Shown here: in pieces, positions 9,291-19,440 of the stretch
How the letters are laid out: every line of letters begins with the position of its first letter
How positions within the stretch are numbered: the first letter of the stretch is position 1
Assembly (NCBI RefSeq): GCF_002377945.1
Contig: NZ_DFQV01000020.1
Location: 122,560-186,559, forward strand
Reading direction: 5' to 3'
Length of the DNA stretch: 64,000 nt
Origin: Psychrobacter sp. UBA3480
GTDB lineage: Bacteria > Pseudomonadota > Gammaproteobacteria > Pseudomonadales > Moraxellaceae
The notes under the pieces: model-generated
What the model was told of the DNA's origin: nothing
Database searches by the model: none
What the model saw: only the letters and a program-made list of their open reading frames with translations
Translations under genes and position numbers: made by a program

Positions 9291-10571
9291 TTACTTGCGA
9301 TCTTCAACTTTTACAAAATCACGGCGCGTTTCACCAGTGTATAACTGGCGTGGGCGACCGATTTTGAACGGAGCGCTGTGCATTTCTAACCAATGGCTGA
9401 TCCAACCTGAAGTACGAGCCAATGCAAAGATTACGGTAAACATTGACGTTGGGATACCAATGGCTTTCAAGATGATACCAGAGTAGAAATCAACGTTTGG
9501 ATATAGGTTACGCTCGATGAAGAACGGGTCTTCTAGCGCAATTTTCTCTAGTGCCATCGCCAATTCAAGCTTAGGATCGTTGATACCTAGTGCTTCTAGT
9601 ACTTCATCACAAGTCTCTTTCATTACTTGAGCGCGTGGATCGAAGTTTTTGTAAACACGGTGACCAAAGCCCATTAGCTTCACTTCACGGCTCTTCACTT
9701 TTTCCATGAATTCAGGCACGTTCTCAACAGTACCGATTTCGTCTAACATCTCAAGAACAGCTTCGTTCGCGCCGCCATGTGATGGTCCCCAAAGGGCTGC
9801 GATACCAGCAGCGATACATGCATAAGGGTTTGCACCAGTAGAACCAGCTAAACGTACCGTTGACGTAGAAGCGTTTTGCTCATGGTCAGCATGCAAAGTA
9901 AAGATTTTGTCCATTGCGCGAGTGATAACGTCGTTTTTCTCGTAGTCTACGTCAGCAGGCGTTGCAAACATCATGTATAAGAAGTTTTCTGCGTAGTTAA
10001 AGTCGTTACGCGGATACATGAACGGTTCGCCTTGTGAGTATTTATAACTCATCGCAGCAAGCGTAGGCATTTTAGCAATCAGACGAATAGCTGTGATTTC
10101 GCGATGTTCTTCATTGCTCACGTCTAGGTCTTCATGATAGAACGCTGATAAGGCACCAACAACACCAACCATAATAGCCATTGGATGCGCGTCACGGCGG
10201 AAGCCTTCAAAGAACTTACGCAATTGATCATGAACAGGAGTATGCTCGCGGATTTTTTCAAAAAATTCTGCTTTTTGTTCAGCAGTAGGTAGATCACCAT
10301 GTAGAAGTGCATAAGCAACTTCTAGGTATTCAGCATTGTTCGCTAGCTCGTCGATAGGGTAGCCGCGGTGTAATAACTCGCCTTTGCCACCATCGATATA
10401 AGTAATCTTTGATTCAACAGGAGCAGTTACTTTAAAACCAGGGTCATAAGACCAAAATCCTGATTCTTGTAAAGCAGCAATATCGATAACTGGGCGCCCT
10501 AAAGTACCTTTAATAATAGGAAGTTCGTATTCTTCACCATTCACGGTTAGTTTGGCATTAGTATCAGCCAT
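9291..10571 (-). CDS. gltA: Type II citrate synthase
   Basis: Condenses oxaloacetate and acetyl-CoA to citrate, entry to the TCA cycle. 426 residues, the normal size of the NADH-sensitive hexameric gammaproteobacterial form. Visible motifs are [17 protein letters not shown], the catalytic-His region [30 protein letters not shown] (second His) and the catalytic Asp in NVDFYSG. A GGAG lies eight bases before the ATG. It is transcribed away from sdhCDAB across a 1-kb spacer, the arrangement also seen in E. coli, so the two promoters may be co-regulated. Confidence 0.98.
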   Translation of the reverse strand: MADTNAKLTVNGEEYELPIIKGTLGRPVIDIAALQESGFWSYDPGFKVTAPVESKITYIDGGKGELLHRGYPIDELANNAEYLEVAYALLHGDLPTAEQKAEFFEKIREHTPVHDQLRKFFEGFRRDAHPMAIMVGVVGALSAFYHEDLDVSNEEHREITAIRLIAKMPTLAAMSYKYSQGEPFMYPRNDFNYAENFLYMMFATPADVDYEKNDVITRAMDKIFTLHADHEQNASTSTVRLAGSTGANPYACIAAGIAALWGPSHGGANEAVLEMLDEIGTVENVPEFMEKVKSREVKLMGFGHRVYKNFDPRAQVMKETCDEVLEALGINDPKLELAMALEKIALEDPFFIERNLYPNVDFYSGIILKAIGIPTSMFTVIFALARTSGWISHWLEMHSAPFKIGRPRQLYTGETRRDFVKVEDRK

Positions 10572-11363
10572 AAATTGCTCTCCATTGGTTTGACTTGTTA
10601 GAATAAATTACTACAGACGCATACCCTCGCGTCATTGTCGGTTGAACGGTAAAAGTGCATTCAACTCATTTAGTACGCAGGGTATATTAGCAGCAATTCT
10701 TGATGATTTGAAAAAACTTTTATGGACCATGTGTCCAATTGGCGCGGTGTGGCGGTAGTTATTCGCTGTAATTTTTGTATCAAAATATGTCTGTCAGGTT
10801 ATTTTGCTTAAAATTCATCTGTTTTTGAGCAAGTTTATAGCAGCATTATCAAGTCAATATTTTGGGTTTCTTAACATATCTAAGAGACAAAACTCATAAA
10901 TAATGACACCAAAAACTGGCGGACTATGCCTAGTAAGCGGATTAAAGTTTGTCATAATAAGCACTGTTAAAATCAGTAATATGCTTATTCATTCATTTAT
11001 TAAATATGTATATATTCTTACTGAATGGATAAATTTGTAATTATTGCTCAGGCATTTTATAATTGTAGGAATTAACTGGCACTAGCTTTGCGCGAATTAA
11101 TAAATGACCATGTTATAGTGTCGTTCAGAGCGTCTTCTATTCATGCTTATTTACGATTGTCTGGTGTTACGATAGACCAAACCGCATTCTATGGTTTGAA
11201 TTTTCTTCTTAACCAATATTTTTTATTTGTTTGGCACAAGATTTCAAGTGCCTAATATAAGGTCTGCTCTGATATAGAAGACATAGTAACGTTGTCTTAC
11301 TATTCATACGACCTCTAAAATAGACTGGTTAGTCGATGTTACTCATGTTTATTTTCTTTGTTG

Positions 11364-11369
11364 TATAAT
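11364..11369 (+). promoter_or_regulatory. Candidate -10 box for sdhCDAB
   Basis: A perfect TATAAT. The bases 16-18 upstream do not resemble TTGACA, so if real it would need an activator or other elements. A transcript from here would begin near 11376, just before the leader hairpin, leaving a leader of about 210 bases. Confidence 0.35.
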
Positions 11370-11380
11370 AGATAGGTTGT

Positions 11381-11426
11381 TTGATAGGCCTGTCAATTCG
11401 ACAAGCGACATTGAACAGTCTATCAA
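11381..11426 (+). promoter_or_regulatory. Possible leader hairpin upstream of sdhC
   Basis: TTGATAG (11381-11387) and CTATCAA (11420-11426) are perfectly complementary. Inside, CTGT and ACAG can extend the stem after a small bulge. Confidence 0.4.
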
Positions 11427-11584
11427 TACCTTTATATACATGATCCTTTCTTCATATTTAGCGCAAACTAAACGAAGTCAGCTAGCTCTTCCTTAATTTA
11501 TTCGTCTCGTGTGTTGCTCAATGCTCAATTGGCACTATTTATGTCAGGCGTTGATAGCAGATACAGGAGTATAACCGCAAAAGG

Positions 11585-11971
11585 ATGCCCGCTGTGAAAA
11601 GCAACCGACCTATTGATCTGCCTTTAAGCCAAGTGATTAGCGTTAATCGCTCACCGATCGCGATCGCCTCTATCTTGCATCGTATCTCTGGCATTATTTT
11701 ATTTTTATTGATTCCTGTCATGTTATGGATACTACAGAACTCATTGGCATCGCCTGAGAGTTTTGCGACCGTATTTGACAATGTACTTGTGCGCTTTTTA
11801 GCATGGATATTTGTTGCCGCCATTGCATATCATTTTGTAATGGGTATCAAACATTTATTTGCTGATATGGGCATGAACGAAGAGCTAAAATCTGGCCGCA
11901 CTGCCTCTATGGTCAGTTTTGTGATTGCAGCGATTTTAGTTGTCGCGTCATTTGTATGGGTGATGTTCTAA
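11585..11971 (+). CDS. sdhC: Succinate dehydrogenase cytochrome b556 subunit
   Basis: Membrane anchor of complex II, holding haem b and the ubiquinone site with SdhD. The start of the mature family is visible as RPIDLPLSQVISVNRSPIAIASILHRISG (residues in the first half), with the SILHRxSG signature. Three hydrophobic segments follow, and the haem-ligand His lies in HFVMGIKHLFADMG. Two starts are possible. The ATG at 11585 has only a distant GGAG, about 15 bases away. A GTG at 11594 has AAGGA at an ideal 8-base spacing. sdhD begins on the last base of the stop codon. Confidence 0.93.
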   Translation: MPAVKSNRPIDLPLSQVISVNRSPIAIASILHRISGIILFLLIPVMLWILQNSLASPESFATVFDNVLVRFLAWIFVAAIAYHFVMGIKHLFADMGMNEELKSGRTASMVSFVIAAILVVASFVWVMF

Positions 11972-12378
11972 TGATAAAAAATGATTCAGGAATCAAAAGT
12001 GCTACTGGTCTGACAGGTTCAGGCTCACGTGATTGGATTATTCAGCGCATTAGTGCTGTTGTTTTAGCCGTTTATAGTGTGGTGTTGCTGGGCTTCTTTT
12101 TGACCCATGGCGATGTCACTTTTGTTGAATGGTCATCATTTATGACCAGCCTACCGATGCGTCTATTCAGCTTGGTTGCAGTACTTGCACTAGCTGGTCA
12201 TGCTTGGGTCGGGATGTGGACAGTATTTACTGACTATATTACAACAGGCAAACTGGGCTCAAGCGCAGCAGGTTTACGTTTAGTACTACAGTCATTGATG
12301 ATTATCGCTATTTTAGTATTTCTATTTTGGGGCATCATGATTTTTTGGGGTAACGGTTTCGGTATCGTTGCCGTTTAA
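11971..12378 (+). CDS. sdhD: Succinate dehydrogenase hydrophobic membrane anchor subunit
   Basis: Second membrane subunit of complex II. 135 residues with an N-terminal GSGSRDWIIQRISAVVLAVYS block and three membrane segments. The haem-ligand region is LAGHAWVGMWTVFTDYI. The ATG at 11971 overlaps the sdhC stop in a TAATG junction, so translation is probably coupled. An in-frame ATG five codons upstream lies inside sdhC and is less likely. Confidence 0.94.
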   Translation: MIKNDSGIKSATGLTGSGSRDWIIQRISAVVLAVYSVVLLGFFLTHGDVTFVEWSSFMTSLPMRLFSLVAVLALAGHAWVGMWTVFTDYITTGKLGSSAAGLRLVLQSLMIIAILVFLFWGIMIFWGNGFGIVAV

Positions 12379-12709
12379 CCATCTCATAAAAAGCTCTGAT
12401 ATCTATATATAACGACGGATGCATCCAACTGATATATTAGTTGGCAAAGTATTTTAGAGTCATCCGTTGATAGCCAAGAATAGTCATAGCATTGGACTGG
12501 CATTACTGATCAGCTAATCTGATTATAGTTGAGTAGGCTTAGTCCAGTATAACGATAGATATGCAAATTAAGTGGTTAATGATTATTGAGACTCTTTATT
12601 TTATAAGCGTATGAAATGGCCAAATAGTAAGCCTTTATAGCTGTAATAGAGATGTCTTAAAAAGTCTTTGATTTACTTTTACGCATTAACAGGCATTAGG
12701 AAAACCGTA
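12379..12709. other. Long structured spacer between sdhD and sdhA
   Basis: 331 bases inside an operon that is usually tightly packed. It contains nested inverted repeats: ACGGATG/CATCCGT (12415-12421, 12461-12467) enclosing CCAACT/AGTTGG (12425-12430, 12439-12444). Farther on, TGGACT/AGTCCA (12493-12498, 12541-12546) enclose smaller palindromes. No gene was found. Confidence 0.6.
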
Positions 12710-14560
12710 ATGGCAACTAGACAAGACAATACCATTAGTAATATCAAGACCCTAAACTACGATGCAGTTATCGTTGGTGGCGGCGGCTCAGGTATGCGTG
12801 CTTCATTGCATTTAGCGGAAGCGGGCATGAAGGTTGCAGTCCTAACCAAAGTATTCCCAACGCGTTCGCACACAGTTGCCGCTCAGGGTGGTATCGGTGC
12901 AAGTTTGGGTAACATGAGCAATGACAACTGGCACTTTCACTTTTATGATACCGTTAAAGGATCAGATTGGTTAGGTGACCAAGACGCTATCGAATATATG
13001 TGCCGTGAAGCGCCAAAAGTAGTCTATGAGCTTGAGCACATGGGCATGCCGTTTGACCGTAACGAAGACGGTACGATTTATCAGCGTCCGTTCGGTGGTC
13101 ACACGTCTAACTATGGCGAAAAAGCTGTACAACGTGCTTGTGCCGCTGCTGACCGTACAGGTCATGCACTACTACATACGCTATATCAGAAAAACCTAGA
13201 GCAGGGCACTGAGTTCTTTATCGAGTGGATCGCCCTTGATTTGATCAAAGACGAAGCTGGTAACATCAACGGTGTCGTCGCACTTGAGCAAGAGACGGGT
13301 ACGATTGCAGTATTCCAGTCACCAATTACTGTCCTAGCGACAGGTGGTGCTGGTCGTATCTTTGCTGCGTCTACCAATGCTTATATCAATACTGGTGACG
13401 GTATTGGCATGGCAGTACGTGCTGGCATTCCATTGCAAGATATGGAGTTCTGGCAGTTCCACCCAACTGGCGTTCATGGTGCAGGTGTACTATTGACTGA
13501 AGGTTGCCGCGGTGAAGGCGCTATCTTGCGTAACAAAGATGGCGAAGCATTCATGGAGCGTTATGCACCAACCGTAAAAGACTTGGCACCGCGTGATCTT
13601 GTATCGCGTTCAATGGACCAAGAAATCAAAGAAGGCCGTGGTTGTGGTCCTAATGCTGATCATATCGTAATGGATATGACGCATCTAGGTGTTGAAACCA
13701 TCATGAAGCGTCTACCATCAGTATTTGAGATTGGTAAAAACTTCGCCAATGTTGACATCACTAAAGAGCCAATTCCAGTAATCCCAACCATTCACTACAT
13801 GATGGGTGGTATTCCAACCACTATTCATGGTCAAGTAATTGTACCGGATTTAGAAGCAGGTACTGATGAAGACGGTCTATACGCTAAAGGCAATGTGGTT
13901 AAAGGTCTTTATGCAATCGGTGAATGTGCTTGTGTAAGTGTACATGGTGCTAACCGTCTAGGTACGAACTCTCTACTAGATCTATTGGTATTTGGCCGTG
14001 CAGCTGGTAAGCATATCGTTGATGAGTTCCATCATGCAGATCATAACTATAAGCCACTTGATCCACGCGTACTTGACTTTACAGTGAAGCGTTTAGACAA
14101 GTTGCAACAGTCTACTGAAGGCTACAACGCGCAAGACGTGGCTGATGAGATTCGTGCTACGATGCAAAAGCACGCTAGTGTATTCCGTACGCAAGCGATG
14201 ATGGACGAAGGCGTTGAGAAAATTTTAGCGCTAGGTGAAAAGATCGACAAGATCCATCTTGGCGATAAATCACAAGTGTTCAACACAGCACGTATTGAAG
14301 CATTCGAAGTTGCTAACTTGTATGAAGTAGCAAAAGCGACAATGATATCTGCAGCGAAGCGTCATGAAAGCCGCGGCGCGCACAGTGTATCCGATTATGA
14401 TCGTCCAGAAGATGATGATTACGCACCTAACGGCCGTAATGACCACGATTGGATGAAGCATACTTTATGGTACTCTGAAGGCAATCGCATCATTTATAAG
14501 CCAGTACGTAAAGTGCCATTAACCGTTGATTATATCGAACCAAAAGTCCGCGTCTACTAA
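12710..14560 (+). CDS. sdhA: Succinate dehydrogenase flavoprotein subunit
   Basis: Catalytic subunit oxidising succinate to fumarate at the membrane. The Rossmann motif VIVGGGGSGMRASLHLA comes first, followed by the covalent-FAD histidine His54 in RSHTVAAQGG. The substrate motifs are FHPTGVHGAG and RGEGAILRN, and C-terminally HGANRLGTNSLLDLLVFG. The 616-residue length is normal. The ATG at 12710 has AGGA eight bases upstream; an in-frame TTG at 12668 is rejected. Long spacers separate it from sdhD and sdhB, but all four sdh genes remain in one direction. Confidence 0.98.
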   Translation: MATRQDNTISNIKTLNYDAVIVGGGGSGMRASLHLAEAGMKVAVLTKVFPTRSHTVAAQGGIGASLGNMSNDNWHFHFYDTVKGSDWLGDQDAIEYMCREAPKVVYELEHMGMPFDRNEDGTIYQRPFGGHTSNYGEKAVQRACAAADRTGHALLHTLYQKNLEQGTEFFIEWIALDLIKDEAGNINGVVALEQETGTIAVFQSPITVLATGGAGRIFAASTNAYINTGDGIGMAVRAGIPLQDMEFWQFHPTGVHGAGVLLTEGCRGEGAILRNKDGEAFMERYAPTVKDLAPRDLVSRSMDQEIKEGRGCGPNADHIVMDMTHLGVETIMKRLPSVFEIGKNFANVDITKEPIPVIPTIHYMMGGIPTTIHGQVIVPDLEAGTDEDGLYAKGNVVKGLYAIGECACVSVHGANRLGTNSLLDLLVFGRAAGKHIVDEFHHADHNYKPLDPRVLDFTVKRLDKLQQSTEGYNAQDVADEIRATMQKHASVFRTQAMMDEGVEKILALGEKIDKIHLGDKSQVFNTARIEAFEVANLYEVAKATMISAAKRHESRGAHSVSDYDRPEDDDYAPNGRNDHDWMKHTLWYSEGNRIIYKPVRKVPLTVDYIEPKVRVY

Positions 14561-14676
14561 TTCTAGACTGCATACTTTATATATAGTTGATAGATAACAG
14601 CAGTGTTAACGTTTTATCCCTTATTAATTTATTAAAAAGGTGACCGCCAGCTACATGCTCATGCCAGCGCTACTAC

Positions 14677-14722
14677 GCTATTAATTGGTATCCGATACTG
14701 GTTATCAGTACTGATTAATAGC
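14677..14722 (+). repeat. Inverted repeat in the sdhA-sdhB spacer
   Basis: GCTATTAAT (14677-14685) and ATTAATAGC (14714-14722) are perfect complements. Inside, TACTG/CAGTA can form a second short stem around GTTAT. Confidence 0.6.
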
Positions 14723-14783
14723 TAGCGCAAATATGTTGCAATCTTTGTATGCCCGCCATCACCTACGTGTGGAGTTTAGCATT

Positions 14784-15494
14784 ATGAGCCGAGGTACTCG
14801 CACCATCGAAATCTATCGCTACGATCCTGATCTGGACGCAGCGCCACGCATGCAAACTTATACGATTGAGCTACTTGATTCAGATCGTATGTTGCTTGAC
14901 GTACTATTACGCCTAAAGAAAGAAGATGAAACGCTTACTTTCCGTCGCTCTTGCCGTGAAGGTATTTGTGGCTCTGACGGCATGAACATTAATGGTAAAA
15001 ACGGTTTGGCATGTCTAATCAACATGAACACGCTACCAGAAAAAGTAACGGTTCGTCCGCTACCTGGTTTGCCAGTGGTTCGTGACTTGGTTGTTGATAT
15101 GAACCAGTTCTATGAGCAGTATGAAAAAGTGCATCCGTACTTAATCAATGATCAGCCAGCACCGCCAACTGAGCGTTTACAGTCACCTGAACAGCGTGAA
15201 AAACTGAACGGTTTATACGAATGTATCCTATGTGCTTGCTGTTCAACCAGTTGCCCATCTTTCTGGTGGAACCCTGATAAGTTCCTAGGACCATCAGCGT
15301 TATTACATGCCTATCGCTTCGTTGCTGATAGCCGTGACGGTGATACTCAAGCACGTTTAGCTCGCTTAGACGATCCGTTTAGCTTGTTCCGTTGCCGCGG
15401 TATCATGAACTGTGTATCAGTTTGTCCAAAAGGATTGAATCCAACCAAAGCGATCGGTCATCTACGTAATATGTTGATTGACCAAGCTGGTTAA
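14784..15494 (+). CDS. sdhB: Succinate dehydrogenase iron-sulfur subunit
   Basis: Electron-transfer subunit linking the SdhA flavin to quinone. It carries the three cluster motifs in order: SCREGICGSDGMNI plus LAC for [2Fe-2S], CILCACCSTSCP for [4Fe-4S], and CRGIMNCVSVCPKGLNP for [3Fe-4S]. 236 residues from the ATG at 14784, which has GGAG nine bases upstream; an upstream in-frame ATG at 14733 would add 17 residues that are unlike SdhB. A strong terminator follows the gene. Confidence 0.97.
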   Translation: MSRGTRTIEIYRYDPDLDAAPRMQTYTIELLDSDRMLLDVLLRLKKEDETLTFRRSCREGICGSDGMNINGKNGLACLINMNTLPEKVTVRPLPGLPVVRDLVVDMNQFYEQYEKVHPYLINDQPAPPTERLQSPEQREKLNGLYECILCACCSTSCPSFWWNPDKFLGPSALLHAYRFVADSRDGDTQARLARLDDPFSLFRCRGIMNCVSVCPKGLNPTKAIGHLRNMLIDQAG

Positions 15495-16408
15495 GCACAG
15501 GTAACTGATATTTATAGTTACTATACGAAAAACACCACCTATTCATTAGGTGGTGTTTTTGTTAGTTAAAAAGCTGATATATAGGTTTACTAATTTTTAT
15601 AGCTAACTTGTTATTTAAAAATATGGTGAATTTAGCCTATTTAAAAATAGGTATTAAATGATTTTAGAGTAAAACTGTATGGTCAATACGTTGGTTGTAT
15701 GTAATAAGAAATAATATATAGACAATCACCCTATATAATCGAATATAGACATAGTCGAATTTTGTTATAATTGTATTTGGTATTTAATGAGATGGTTAAA
15801 GCGTCTTTTTCAGCGCTAAATATGTGCTGTTTGAACACATTGTGACATTATCGGGCTAAAATACTATGCGCACAATGATTATGCGTTTATAATTGATGAT
15901 AGATATTCATTACATAAATACCTAGTATTGAACAAACAAACTATGTCGCAAAAAATGGGCATGATAATCTATACAGCAATGTATGTCTGTCTGAAAAGGC
16001 AGGATTTATCAGCAAATTTAGGGTAATCCAGCATCAATAACCAGTTTATAGGTTAGCTGAAAATATAATTATCTATTAATAGCTTATCATTAATGGATTG
16101 GTTATGACTCAAAGAAGTATATATAAATTAATGTTGTGAAACGAGCTAGATAAGAAAACTGAGCGTTCACAAATAGTTTTTATTTTAGACGGGTATTGCA
16201 ATAAGACTTGTTACCACTATTTAGCATCACTTGCTCTTGTAGACAATGACAGCAATATTCTATGGTGATGGCAATACTTAGGGATAAAAGTGTTTTATCG
16301 AATAGTATTTGACAGGATATGACACATTGTCTAACTACCTGAGCATACAACGACTGACACAATAATAAGCACGATTCCATTCATTTATCTATCAAATAGA
16401 CGATTATT
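15495..16408. other. Intergenic region between sdhB and sucA
   Basis: 914 bases, very AT-rich. After the sdhB terminator there is a small inverted repeat, CCTATTT/AAATAGG (15636-15651), and a TTGACA at 16309-16314 without a good -10 partner. No convincing gene or RNA was seen. The sucA promoter should lie here, making sucA independent of sdh. Confidence 0.5.
15528..15561 (+). terminator. Terminator after sdhB
   Basis: AACACCACCTA (15531-15541) pairs perfectly with TAGGTGGTGTT (15547-15557) around TTCAT, followed by TTT. It separates the sdh and suc operons. Confidence 0.93.
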
Positions 16409-19285
16409 ATGAATAGTATAACCAAAGAAAAATCTGGCCAAGTACATACCGAACTGGCTGCCGATAACGCCAACTATATAGAAGCTCTCTACGAGCAATA
16501 CCTAACAGACCCTGATAGTGTTGATACTGACTGGCAAACGTACTTTGAACAGTATAAGTCGCAGAACGATGCTCAGCACAACGCTATCAAAGATCAGTTC
16601 TTACTACTTGCTCGTAATCAAACGGCAAATAAGAGTAGCAGTACTGATACCGACCCTAGCAGCTCTGCCAACTGTGATCCTAAGCAGATGGGCGTACAGC
16701 AACTAATCTCAGCATATCGTCGTCGCGGTCATCGCCATGCTAAACTCGATCCTTTAGATTTGCATCCACGTGCAGAAGTAGAAGATTTGACGCTTGCTTA
16801 TCATAATTTGTCAGAAGCTGATCTTGATACCGTATTTCCAACCAATGATTTAGTCATCGGTAAAGATGAAGCGACATTGCGCGAAATCATCGAAATCATG
16901 GAACGTGTTTACTGTGGCCATATTGGTGTCGAGTACATGCATGTTACTACCAGTACAGAAAAACGCTGGATGGAAGAATACCTAGAGACTAATCTAGGCT
17001 ATATTAAATTTGACAAAGAAAAACGTTTATCTATCCTTGAGCGCTTAACCGCTGCTGAAGGTCTAGAAAAATACCTTGCTCGTAAATACACGGGTGTTAA
17101 GCGTTTTGGTTTGGAAGGGGGCGAGAGCTTCATTCCTGCGATCAATGAAATCATTCAACGTGCTGGTGGATATGGCACAAAAGAAATGGTCATTGGTATG
17201 GCTCACCGTGGCCGCCTAAACCTATTAGTCAACATCTTAGGTAAAAATCCTGCAGACTTGTTTGATGAGTTTGATGGTAAAGTACAGCCAGAAAAAGGCT
17301 CAGGTGACGTTAAATACCACAATGGTTTTTCATCTAATGTGATGACACCAGGTGGCGAAGCGCATTTGGCTTTAGCATTTAATCCATCGCATCTTGAAAT
17401 TGTCGCGCCAGTACTACAAGGCTCAGTACGTGCCCGTCAAGTACGCCGTAACGATCAGCCACTACTAGATAATACTGGTGGTAATTCAGTATTACCTATC
17501 GTGATTCATGGTGACGCCGCTTTTGCTGGTCAAGGTGTAGTTCAAGAAACTTTCCAAATGTCACAGACCCGTGCTTATACCACTGGCGGTACTGTACATA
17601 TCGTGATCAATAACCAAGTTGGCTTTACTACTAGCCGTCAAGAAGATGTTCGTTCAACTGAATATTGTACTGATGTTGCCAAAATGGTTCATGCTCCTAT
17701 CCTACATGTAAACGGTGATGATCCTGAAGCAGTCGTATTTGCCGCTCAGTTAGCATTAGATTATCGTCATAAGTTTGACAAAGACATCATCATTGATTTG
17801 TTCTGCTATCGCCGTAATGGCCATAACGAGGCAGATGAGCCATCTGCGACTCAGCCATTAATGTATGCTGTTATTAAGAAGCTTCCGACTACTCGTACTC
17901 TTTATGCGCAAAAACTTATCGCAGAAGGTATCTTGAATGCCGAAGAAGAGAAACAGTACGAAGATGACTATCGTGAGTCTTTAGACCGTGGTGATTATGT
18001 TGTTAGCTCATTGGTTCAAGAGCCTAACGAGCAGTTGTTCGTAGATTGGAAACCTTATCTAGGTCATGACTTGGTTGATGACTGGGATACTAGCGTTGAT
18101 ATCGAAAAGCTCAAAGGTTATGGACGCCGTATGGCCGAAATGCCAGAAGGCTACAAGTTACAACGTCAGGTTCAAAAAGTCGTTGAACAGCGTCTAGCGA
18201 TGCAAACTGGCGAAGAGCCTCTTAACTGGGGTGCAGCTGAGACATTGGCTTATGCATCATTGGTTGATAATGACGGCGTACTAGTACGTATTACTGGTGA
18301 AGATGTTGGCCGTGGTACTTTCTCACATCGCCATAGTGAAATATACAATGTCAATGATGGCAGTATGTATGTACCATTATCTCATTTAAGTGAGAACCAA
18401 GCACGCTTTGCTACTTACAACTCATTGTTGTCAGAAGAAGCGGTACTAGCCTTTGAATATGGTTACGCGACCACCGTACCGAACGCATTGATCGTTTGGG
18501 AAGCACAGTTTGGTGATTTCGTTAACGGTGCTCAGGTTGTGATTGACCAGTTCATCTCAAGCGGCGAAACCAAGTGGCAGCGTGTTTGTGGTTTAACCAT
18601 GTTGTTACCACATGGCTTTGAAGGTCAAGGCCCTGAGCATTCATCTGCACGTCTAGAGCGTTTCTTACAGCTATGTGCTGAAGACAATATGCAGGTCATT
18701 ACGCCAACGACTCCTGCGCAAATTTATCATGCATTACGTCGTCAGGCAGTACGTCCTATCCGTAAGCCATTGATCGTTATGTCACCAAAGAGCTTATTAC
18801 GTCATAAGCTAGCGACTTCTAATCTAGAAGAGCTTGCTAACGGTAAGTTTGAGACGGTATTGCCAGAAATGGACGATCACAACGCAGATAAAGTGACTCG
18901 TATGGTTCTGTGTGGTGGTAAGGTTTATTATGATTTGTTAGAGCAGCGCCGCGCATTAGGTCTTGATCATGTGGCTATCGTTCGTATTGAGCAATTGTAT
19001 CCATTGCCAGAGACTCGCTTAATCGCTGAAATCGAAAAGTATAGCAACCTAACTGAAATTGTATGGACGCAAGAAGAGCCATTAAACCAAGGCGCTTGGT
19101 ACTATTTGGCACCGCATATGTTCCGTATTGTCGTACCGCATCCAACCAAAGCAAAAGTCATGGAGCCAGTAGCGCGTCCTCCTAGTGCAGCCCCTGCAAC
19201 AGGATCACCGAAACTGCATGCTCAACAACAGCAAGCACTCATTGCTGGTGGCCTTGGCATAAGTGTTGATGAATTAGCTCAGTAA
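16409..19285 (+). CDS. sucA: 2-oxoglutarate dehydrogenase E1 component
   Basis: Thiamine-diphosphate enzyme decarboxylating 2-oxoglutarate in the OGDH complex. The E1o N-terminus is present (NYIEALYEQYLTDPDSVD...W..YF). The core motifs follow: GMAHRGRLNLLVNILGK, HGDAAFAGQGVVQET, NNQVGFTTS, the GDDPEAV/RRNGHNEADEP region and GQGPEHSSARLERFLQL. 958 residues is normal. It is followed by sucB after 155 bases. A Ser/Thr/Asp-rich linker near residues 75-90 is a mild local oddity. Confidence 0.98.
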   Translation: MNSITKEKSGQVHTELAADNANYIEALYEQYLTDPDSVDTDWQTYFEQYKSQNDAQHNAIKDQFLLLARNQTANKSSSTDTDPSSSANCDPKQMGVQQLISAYRRRGHRHAKLDPLDLHPRAEVEDLTLAYHNLSEADLDTVFPTNDLVIGKDEATLREIIEIMERVYCGHIGVEYMHVTTSTEKRWMEEYLETNLGYIKFDKEKRLSILERLTAAEGLEKYLARKYTGVKRFGLEGGESFIPAINEIIQRAGGYGTKEMVIGMAHRGRLNLLVNILGKNPADLFDEFDGKVQPEKGSGDVKYHNGFSSNVMTPGGEAHLALAFNPSHLEIVAPVLQGSVRARQVRRNDQPLLDNTGGNSVLPIVIHGDAAFAGQGVVQETFQMSQTRAYTTGGTVHIVINNQVGFTTSRQEDVRSTEYCTDVAKMVHAPILHVNGDDPEAVVFAAQLALDYRHKFDKDIIIDLFCYRRNGHNEADEPSATQPLMYAVIKKLPTTRTLYAQKLIAEGILNAEEEKQYEDDYRESLDRGDYVVSSLVQEPNEQLFVDWKPYLGHDLVDDWDTSVDIEKLKGYGRRMAEMPEGYKLQRQVQKVVEQRLAMQTGEEPLNWGAAETLAYASLVDNDGVLVRITGEDVGRGTFSHRHSEIYNVNDGSMYVPLSHLSENQARFATYNSLLSEEAVLAFEYGYATTVPNALIVWEAQFGDFVNGAQVVIDQFISSGETKWQRVCGLTMLLPHGFEGQGPEHSSARLERFLQLCAEDNMQVITPTTPAQIYHALRRQAVRPIRKPLIVMSPKSLLRHKLATSNLEELANGKFETVLPEMDDHNADKVTRMVLCGGKVYYDLLEQRRALGLDHVAIVRIEQLYPLPETRLIAEIEKYSNLTEIVWTQEEPLNQGAWYYLAPHMFRIVVPHPTKAKVMEPVARPPSAAPATGSPKLHAQQQQALIAGGLGISVDELAQ

Positions 19286-19345
19286 CACCTTGTTTAATCA
19301 AAAGATTATAGAAGATAAATGAATCAGGCGATGACAGTCAGTGTT

Positions 19346-19376
19346 TTTTAATAAAATATAAGCAAAGTTATTAAAA
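19346..19376 (+). repeat. Inverted repeat in the sucA-sucB spacer
   Basis: TTTTAATAA (19346-19354) and TTATTAAAA (19368-19376) are a perfect 9-bp inverted repeat around a 13-base loop. It is A/T-only, so the structure would be weak. Confidence 0.5.
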
Positions 19377-19440
19377 GATTACCGGCTGCCTATCACGACT
19401 TAATAATAAGTATGAATATCCAAATCTAAGGAGTATATCG

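Larger units (their letters stand above)
10572..11584. other. Long divergent regulatory region between gltA and sdhC
   Basis: About 1 kb, AT-rich and without a credible gene. For gltA, a possible minus-strand promoter is TTCAAA and TAATAT separated by 17 bases, roughly 130 bases upstream of the start. For sdh, a TATAAT lies at 11364-11369 and a leader hairpin at 11381-11426 (listed separately). No known small RNA was recognised. Confidence 0.5.

Noticed and set aside
12668-12709. sdhA start at an upstream TTG
   Set aside because: The ATG at 12710 has a well-placed AGGA and matches the family N-terminus.
16309-16314. TTGACA as the sucA -35 box
   Set aside because: No acceptable -10 hexamer lies 16-18 bases downstream.
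16180-16380. Small minus-strand reading frame upstream of sucA
   Set aside because: Cys-rich, no ribosome-binding site or recognisable homology, and AT-rich noncoding composition.
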